In this document: piece by piece, positions 6,645-6,662 of the stretch
How the letters are laid out: every line of letters begins with the position of its first letter
Position numbering within the stretch: the stretch's first letter is position 1
Assembly (NCBI GenBank): GCA_021775795.1
Contig: JAJFHB010000437.1
Coordinates: forward strand, 1-6,662
From: Hyphomicrobiales bacterium
GTDB taxonomy: Bacteria > Pseudomonadota > Alphaproteobacteria > Rhizobiales > JAJFHB01
Direction: 5' to 3'
Length of the DNA: 6,662 bases
Made by a program: the position numbers and the translations under genes
Notes under the pieces: model-generated
The model's input: the letters and a program-made list of their open reading frames with translations, nothing else
The model's database searches: none
What the model was told of the DNA's origin: nothing

Positions 6645-6662
6645 TTACTTGGCTTTTTTGGA

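Larger units (their letters stand above)
6515..6662 (-). promoter_or_regulatory. podJ 5' region and promoter
   Basis: There is no gene in these 148 bases; they are clearly more AT-rich than the rest of the window, mainly beyond 6611. The region holds the podJ ribosome site, a GANTC site in an inverted repeat and a CtrA-like box. A weak sigma70-type promoter can be read on the minus strand: TTAACC (6644-6639), a 17-base spacer, and TTTAAC (6621-6616), each matching four of six consensus bases. That would give a leader of about 95 bases. The -35 element would then overlap the CtrA-like box. The promoter call is tentative; a promoter somewhere in this region is likely because no gene is visible upstream within the window. 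Confidence 0.5.

Noticed and set aside
6631..6658. A6 and T6 runs flanking 16 bases at the right edge, resembling a terminator
   Set aside because: Only the A and T runs pair; there is no G+C-rich stem, and the region reads better as an AT-rich promoter.

Overview
The window looks like chromosomal DNA of an alphaproteobacterium, most likely in or near the Hyphomicrobiales (Rhizobiales). Three things point there: a PodJ-type polarity protein whose N-terminus reads WSVKGIDPKAREAAKRAAQR, an Lhr-type helicase/PdeM pair of the ligase-associated DNA repair cluster, and fairly high G+C in the genes with an AT-rich promoter region. I see no transposase, integrase, tRNA, rRNA, CRISPR array or other sign of mobile DNA.

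Layout. Positions 1-1572 (+) hold the C-terminal part of a ligase-associated DEXH-box helicase whose N-terminus lies left of the window. Its stop overlaps, or closely precedes, the start of pdeM (about 1565-2290, +), a metallophosphoesterase nuclease of the same repair cluster. Converging on it, and overlapping its last 17 bases, is a five-helix membrane protein of the DUF3429 family (2274-2717, -). A 152-base gap (2718-2869) then holds two hairpins. Next comes a 1214-residue podJ-like gene (2870-6514, -), which fills more than half of the window. The last 148 bases (6515-6662) are its AT-rich 5' region, with a good Shine-Dalgarno sequence, one GANTC methylation site inside a short inverted repeat, and a near-consensus CtrA box.

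How the genes work together. The helicase and PdeM form one translationally linked unit that probably acts in DNA break or adduct processing; the usual partners, an ATP-dependent DNA ligase and a metallo-beta-lactamase-fold exonuclease, would be expected nearby outside the window. PodJ is a single-pass inner-membrane polar organiser: a long cytoplasmic coiled coil, one membrane helix, an acidic Pro/Ser/Thr linker, Sel1 repeats and a peptidoglycan-binding domain in the periplasm. The DUF3429 gene lies downstream of podJ on the same strand and could be read through from it, but no functional link is apparent.

I did not find a clearly new system. The items most worth a second look are the candidate cell-cycle control region of podJ, the two hairpins after podJ that pair fully only as minus-strand RNA, and the convergent gene overlap that leaves no room for a terminator.
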